The position numbers and the translations under genes were made by a program. Below, in pieces: positions 58,456-64,000 of a stretch of DNA of 64,000 nucleotides (its first letter is position 1; each line of letters starts with the position of its first letter). Origin of the DNA: Azadirachta indica (Eukaryota > Streptophyta > Magnoliopsida > Sapindales > Meliaceae); NCBI GenBank assembly GCA_022749755.1, contig CM040452.1, forward strand, positions 16,262,350 to 16,326,349, read 5' to 3'. Below the pieces are notes generated by a model, which was not told where the DNA came from, searched no databases, and was given only the letters and a program-made list of their open reading frames with translations.

Positions 58456-59996
58456 TCCTAAACAGGTTTCTAAAAGGAAAGAGCCTGAACAACCTTCCCT
58501 TGCCATCCTTGCAGCATCTGCTTACTATTCTCGTCAATAAGGAAGTGCCTGTGTTAATATGTTTTAACCAATGCCCTTACTCTCTTTAAAAGCTCCTGGC
58601 CTAATGGAAGCTGCTTGAACCCAGCCCACAGAGTTCTAGCCTACCACTGCTTGTATGTCTCCGGATTACTGGTTCTCTCCAAAACCTCACACGGTATAAC
58701 ATTCATAGCATTCCTTCCAAGTACTTCTCTTCCAAATATCATCCTCTCTTGATCTTTAGAAGGTACAGTAGCTTTAAACATATCAAAAAGTCTACAGAGA
58801 TGAAAGAGTGCCTCCCAGAATGTTGAGAAATAAAATGGAACATTATATGTCCCATTAGTGACTCCATGGACAAATAGATCCAGATTAATTCTCTTGATCA
58901 AATTTAAAACAGCATCCATTGGGCTATTAAGCACTATTGTGTCATCAAGAAGATCATTTAACCGGTACATGCAAGTAACAACAATCATATCATCTTTGTC
59001 AATCTTAAGATCCTCAAGTTTGATAGTCTCTCATTTTTATGCTATTACATTGAACTCAAATAGGACATTACATTTTTCACAAACCTTTTTCAAGCGGTTG
59101 CTTGTTTCTTTAACTTTTTCTACTAGTCAGAAACTGGTTAAAGGAGCTCAATTACTGTTATGCGAATCCTGGGAGGCCCACTAGGCGACATAACTCACAC
59201 TTGATAAAGCATGACCATTGACAGCCATAAGAAATTCTGAACTCTAAAATGTGCAACCTTATTGCTTTTCTAAAAAGAATTGCTGAAACATATACCACGG
59301 AAATTTTTATGATATTATCAACTAATGTCCCACTCATATATACTAGAGAATAAAACAGTGTCCTAATGCCAATAAACCATGCCTCAAGGCCATTAGCGAA
59401 GTAATGTGCCAGCCTTTGGTTCCATCATCAAAAGGACTAGACTGCTGCCTTACTTGCTTCAGTGGCATATGCGTTCTCATTTGGTTATACTTTGCCATAG
59501 CTTGCGCGCATTTAGTTAGAAGACTCTACAAATTTACTAGTTCAATTGCATTATCCTATTTCATTATACCCTTCTTTCTATTGTTGGACCTCTTTATCTT
59601 CTCATTACACGAAAATTTCAGGCCAGCTCTATTGTGTGCAAGTTCAAAGAGTGGACACTCTACGGTGTCATAATTCCCACCCTTAGGTGTCATCACCTCA
59701 TCCAACAGATCTAATTGCTCAGACTCTTCGAGGTAATGAACTGAAAGTTTGTTGTTTCTCCTTTCTTCTAAGTAATTGCTATCAACATGGTGATGATTTT
59801 TTCTTCCTCTTGACTCATCTGATGAGTAGTACCCCTCTTCGTTTTTGGCAACAATGACTACCTTATTCTGTAGCACTAAAGGCCTAATCATGCTACTTTG
59901 CCAACCAAGGCCGTATCATCCACATATATCCCCTCTCTGAACAGTTCAGAAGGCTGTATCTCTCAATGTAATTTAGTATGGGAAGAGCATTTTCAT
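58456..59996 (-). pseudogene. Third GRAS (SCL14/SCL33-type) copy, decayed and 5'-truncated
   Basis: Minus-strand homology to GRAS1 and GRAS2 from about GRAS1 residue 186 to near the end. 59556-59891 matches the linker (SSDESRGRK, SNYLEERRNNK). 58641-58988 matches the PFYRE-region part (CMYRLNDLLDDTIVLNSP, NGTYNVPFYFS). A TAG stop sits at 58641-58643, right after YKQW where the relatives have Gln, and more stops lie near 59030. Indels move the frame several times through the VHIID region. The C-terminal MLQGWQGK part is still recognisable. The first ~185 codons are absent: homology ends where the retroelement sequence begins. No functional protein is expected. Confidence 0.9.
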
Positions 59997-60000
59997 AATA

Positions 60001-63000
60001 GTTATTTTGTGATTCGTGCGTACACGGGATCGTAACAAGTAATAGAATAATAAGAGAATGTCGATTCCACGAAAAATGTTAATCAATTAAGTATCGAAGG
60101 TGATTAATTTATGAATTTATTTGAAGAAATCGAAATAATTTGAGTGAAAAATTAAAATAAACAAAAATTAACTATTTAATAAACTAAATAAAAGACTCAA
60201 TTAATGAAAAAATTTAGGGCCAATGATTTTATCTTAATTAGTCGTATCCACTTATTTTATTGATGTTTTTCTAATTTGATACCGGTATTGTCAATTAATT
60301 ATTCTATCATATTCAACAGTATCTCTCGAGATCAATCGAAACTACTTCGTACTTAATAATTCACTATATCTCTATGTGAAATTAATTAAATGAAAGTATA
60401 TTACAATTAGTGATAATTTCTAATTAAACTACGTAAACCATATTATTACATCTCTATCTAAAATATAATTTACTGTATTCATTACACAGTCTAAATATAA
60501 TAATCCCTTTTTAGTTCATCTTAATCCACAAATCATTCAAATATTGGCCAAAATTCAAACGCATTAATCATCATAATGAATACGCAACACTAAATATTAA
60601 ATTAATACAAATAACACAATTGCAGAGATTGGATGCTTTCAATAAATTAAATCATTGCCTTCAAAAATAAATTTAGTTATACATAAAATAAAGTTCTAGA
60701 TTAATCATAAAAAACTTAACAATCAAATATATAATTTTAGTCAACATAAATTATTCGATTCAAAATGAAATTAAAAAGGGAGAGAAGAAAAACTAGATGA
60801 AAAGAGCTTGAATCCATAAGGTTGATGAGAATCTCTCTATCTCTTAATGAAATCCCCCTTCTTCTTGATGATTTTCTCTTCTCTCTCTATAGTCACCTTC
60901 TTCCCCTTTTCTCTCTCTAGACTCCCTTTCCCCCCTTGGTTATGGTGGCTCTCTCTTAGAAAAACATGAAAACCTAAAAATACCTCTAATCTATCCACCC
61001 ATTTTTTTATTTAAGAATAAAAAATCATTAAACTTAAATTCAGGTGATGCGGAGGCGCTGAGGAGGCAGAAGGATAGCGTGTGCGTGCTATGATTTAACG
61101 TGGCTGGGCCATTGATTCTGTCAACGGGGGCTAATTATGCGATATATTTCAATTAAACCCCTATATTTTTAATTATTTTGAATTTGAGTCTCTATTTTGA
61201 TGTTTCTTCATTTTAGTTCTTTTTGGCTAGCGAATGTGTTTTTATGCTCCGTTTTCATGTCTTTCATGTTAAAACACATCAAAACCTATAAAATAAAAGT
61301 AAAATGTTTAAAAAAAAACAATTACTTAAAGCAGACTAAATAACATTAAGTATGCTACTTAATGATAAATGATTTAAGTATAATCATATAGAAAAAATTA
61401 ATATATCAAATACTCCCAAACTTTTATTTTGCTTCTCCTCGAGCAAAATAAAAATTAAGAGACTCAACAATATGAATTAACTTCCTTACTTAACAAATTC
61501 ATGACTAATGAGAATGTAACAAAATATAAACTCAATCATTCAAATACCTAAATATTAACAAGATTTCATTTGCTATGCTCATGTATAGTGTATGATACTC
61601 ATAAATTGATCATTTTCTATCATATCATCTTTCACATTATCAGAATATAACATGCATAGAAATCCAAAACTCCAAATTTCACCAAGATGGTCACTCTTAA
61701 ACAAGTACAATTGAAATTTAGGTTAACACTCAAAAGTATGTGAAACAAACATTACGCTTAGATTTTTAATAAAAAAAACAAAGCTCATATACTTATGAAA
61801 GGAATACTACTAACTTGATTTTTATGGAAATGGATGCAAACTAATTAAATAACACATAAGATCAACATAGAACTTTTCTTCAAGATTGTAATGAGGTTAA
61901 TGGATGAGATAGTTATAAGAAAAAATTGATAAAAAATAAATCAAAATTTTGGAAACTTCAAACACATGTTTTTACCATCCACCTTCAAATTTTGCTTAAC
62001 AAAGCACAACTTTCTTTTTTTTTTTTTTTTTTTTTTTCCCGCCTTATTTTATCTTTTTACACGAGTACTCATTGTTTAACTAGGCAAGAGTCCCAGTTAC
62101 TTAATAAAATTAAAGCCATGCATCTTTATTCTTTCTTTTCCTTTTCCTTTTTTTTTTTTTTTGTGCATCAATTAATACTATTTTTTTTTTACAATAAGGG
62201 CACAAGTAACACACAACCACCCCCAAACTTATTTTAAAACATATATCATTACATTTCCAGGATAGTTTAAAAGTTCCCGTAAGGAATAAGAAAATAATTT
62301 CAACTATCAGGTTTAGGTTTTGTTGATTTTATGAAGAAGAAAGAGATTAACTTTAGACTCAAAGTGGTTAATTAGGGAATTATACTTAAGGTTGGCTAGA
62401 AAGACTAAAATGGTTCAAATAAGGCCTAAAATCCTTTCCCATGTCTTATACAATCAATTTTACATCCAAGGCATGAAAAATCAAGCCAAATAGTCAAAAC
62501 AAAACATAATGAGATCACTAAAATGAAAAGATAATAAAAATAGATATAGAGTAGTCATAATTAACGCACAAAAGCTCACTGAAAAAACGTTATATGCGTC
62601 TATATTATCTTGCATATCAAATTCTAATTATGTAAATTCATTAAATCAAGATTCTGATTGATTTTGATATGAAGTTCATATACAATATGAGCATGAACAA
62701 ATGAAAATTGGTTAGAATAAGGATAAAATCATGATATTTGCTTAATATCTCATCACTTCAAATTGGCCATAACTAATTTATTTCCATAACTTTCATAAAG
62801 CAAGGAAGTGACTCAATAACGGGAAAAAAACATGAAAAAAATTGCAAATACAAAAAAATTACCACAAAAATGAAAAAAATTATGAAAAAAATCTACTTCA
62901 AGTAACTCCACTCCCAAACTTAAACCTAACATTGCTCTCAATGTTCGAAATTAAAGATCGTGCAATAAATAGATTAAGTTGGAAGCAAAATAAAATATTA

Positions 63001-64000
63001 AAAATGTAAAGAGAAGGAAAGGAACTGATAGTATTTGATTTGAATAACTCCTTCACGTATCGCAAAGATCATCTTCTCTTTCTTGAAAACCTTGGGTTGC
63101 CTCTCAAGCAGTGCTAAGTTTAACGTTTTCAGCAGGACTAAGTTCTTCCTTAATCAAATAGGGTCTTTGTGAGGAATTTTTGTCTCATTCTTTTCCTCTT
63201 CTCTATAGTAGTATTTTAATGATTGGCTGTTGACCTGAAAAATATGTCCATTTTTATCTTTCAGTTTAACCATGATAAAAGGAAGTACTTTCTCAATCAC
63301 GAACAGACCCGACCATTTTGACTTAGGTTTGCCTGGAAACAACTTTGATCTCCAATTGAACAACAAAACATAATGACCTTATGCAAAATATCTCCTAAGA
63401 ACCATTCTATCATGCCACTCCTTTGTCTCATTGCAAATTTTAGCACTCTTATACATCTTATTTCGAAACTCTTTTATCTTCTGCTCATGAACATTCACTC
63501 CACAACTATCAATGACATTTACCCTATGACAAGTACTTGGCTCATTTGAAGATTTCATGTCATAAAAAATGCTAAATTTAACCTCTTCATCATTTACCAT
63601 TAGTGTCAACTCATCACTTTTCACATTAATCAAAGTTTCATTAATGGCTAAGAAAGGCCTACCAAGAATGAGAGGAATTTTATGGTCTTCTTTTATATCC
63701 AACACAATGAAGTCAGCCGGAAATATGAATTTGTCAACCTTAACTAGTAAATCCTCCACAATTTCTCTTGGATGCTTAATTGACCTATCCGCCAATTGAA
63801 GTGAAACGGTTGTAGCCTTAGCTTCACCAAGACCCAATTTCCTGACAATAGCAAAAAGTATTAGGTTAATACTTGCACCCAAATCGCATAATACTTTTTG
63901 AAAATAATATTCTCCGATGGTAAAAGGGATGGTGAAACTCCTTGAATCCTTCAATTTCGGAGGTAGCTTGTTTTGCAAAATTACACTGCATTCTTCCTTT
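60001..64000 (-). mobile_element. Athila-type Ty3/gypsy element, internally deleted, runs off window
   Basis: Coding homology (63154-64000, minus strand) is of the Athila type. The 3' untranslated part and 3' LTR would extend leftward to about 60001-60009, where GRAS pseudogene sequence starts. On the minus strand the leftmost 90 bp read TCGACATTCTCTTATTATTC and then ACGATCCCGTGTAC, words that in this group lie at the LTR end or primer region (family knowledge). The exact LTR borders were not found. The 5' part is beyond the window. Poly-T runs at about 62012-62037 and 62147-62162 are within it. Confidence 0.7.
63154..64000 (-). pseudogene. Athila-type protease fused by deletion to integrase C-terminus
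   Basis: One minus-strand frame, open beyond the window edge at 64000, interrupted by a TAA at 63379-63381. The upstream part is an Athila-type retropepsin: CDLGASINL (active-site Asp about 63883-63885) and VPADF/ILGRPFL-like segments, the latter at about 63649-63666. From about 63500 onward it is the integrase C-terminal region instead: KEWHDR, VLLFNWRSKLFPGKPKSKW, then QSLKYYY. Reverse transcriptase, RNase H and the integrase core that normally lie between are missing, so an internal deletion has joined the two. The element cannot move by itself. Confidence 0.82.

Overview
This is a stretch of plant nuclear chromosome, almost certainly from a eudicot (my guess is a rosid; Citrus is only a hunch). 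The evidence is intron-rich genes with GT-AG introns, AT-rich intergenic DNA full of TA/CT/A microsatellites, plant-only families (CYP707A, GRAS) and plant LTR retrotransposons. All exon joins below were read by eye from splice signals and protein continuity.

Left half (1-34.7 kb), gene-rich: a hAT-like MITE (752-1363); a CYP707A abscisic acid 8'-hydroxylase (3452-8201, +, 8 exons); a long stretch without a recognisable gene; a predicted plastid membrane protein of the ICMT/PEMT-like methyltransferase fold (13217-14431, -), divergent from a mitochondrial m-AAA protease FtsH3/FtsH10 (15543-20248, +, 8 exons); two tandem HAD-type pyrimidine-5'-nucleotidase-like genes (22097-23572 and 25923-27594, +); UFD1 (27860-29888, -, first exon unresolved); and the RNA-exosome cofactor MPP6 (32280-34643, +).

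Right half (36-64 kb): a tandem GRAS cluster of the SCL14/SCL33 type broken up by mobile elements. Two intact single-coding-exon GRAS genes (36065-38200 and 47797-49878, -) are separated by a Harbinger/Tourist-like element (38791-39963) and a young but defective Ty3/gypsy chromovirus (41016-47012). The chromovirus LTRs are 633 bp, differ at 8 positions and carry three heat-shock-element-like palindromes. A third GRAS copy (58456-59996, -) is a pseudogene. It lies beyond an old LTR element (51897-57898) that has an intact 5-bp target duplication but recognisable gag remnants only, plus two tandem-repeat arrays. The pseudogene is cut off on its 5' side by an Athila-type retroelement (60 kb to the window end). 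In that element an internal deletion has joined protease coding sequence to the integrase C-terminus.

The single-copy genes do not form a pathway: they cover ABA breakdown, mitochondrial protein quality control, nucleotide phosphatase activity, Cdc48-linked ubiquitin processing, RNA decay and transcription control. Their order recalls, from memory, two Arabidopsis segments (around At2g29060-29090 and At5g59450-59480), so the block looks like an old conserved neighbourhood. I found no clear new biological system. The most unusual items are the HSE-bearing chromovirus LTR, the gag-only repeat-bearing element and the decaying GRAS cluster.
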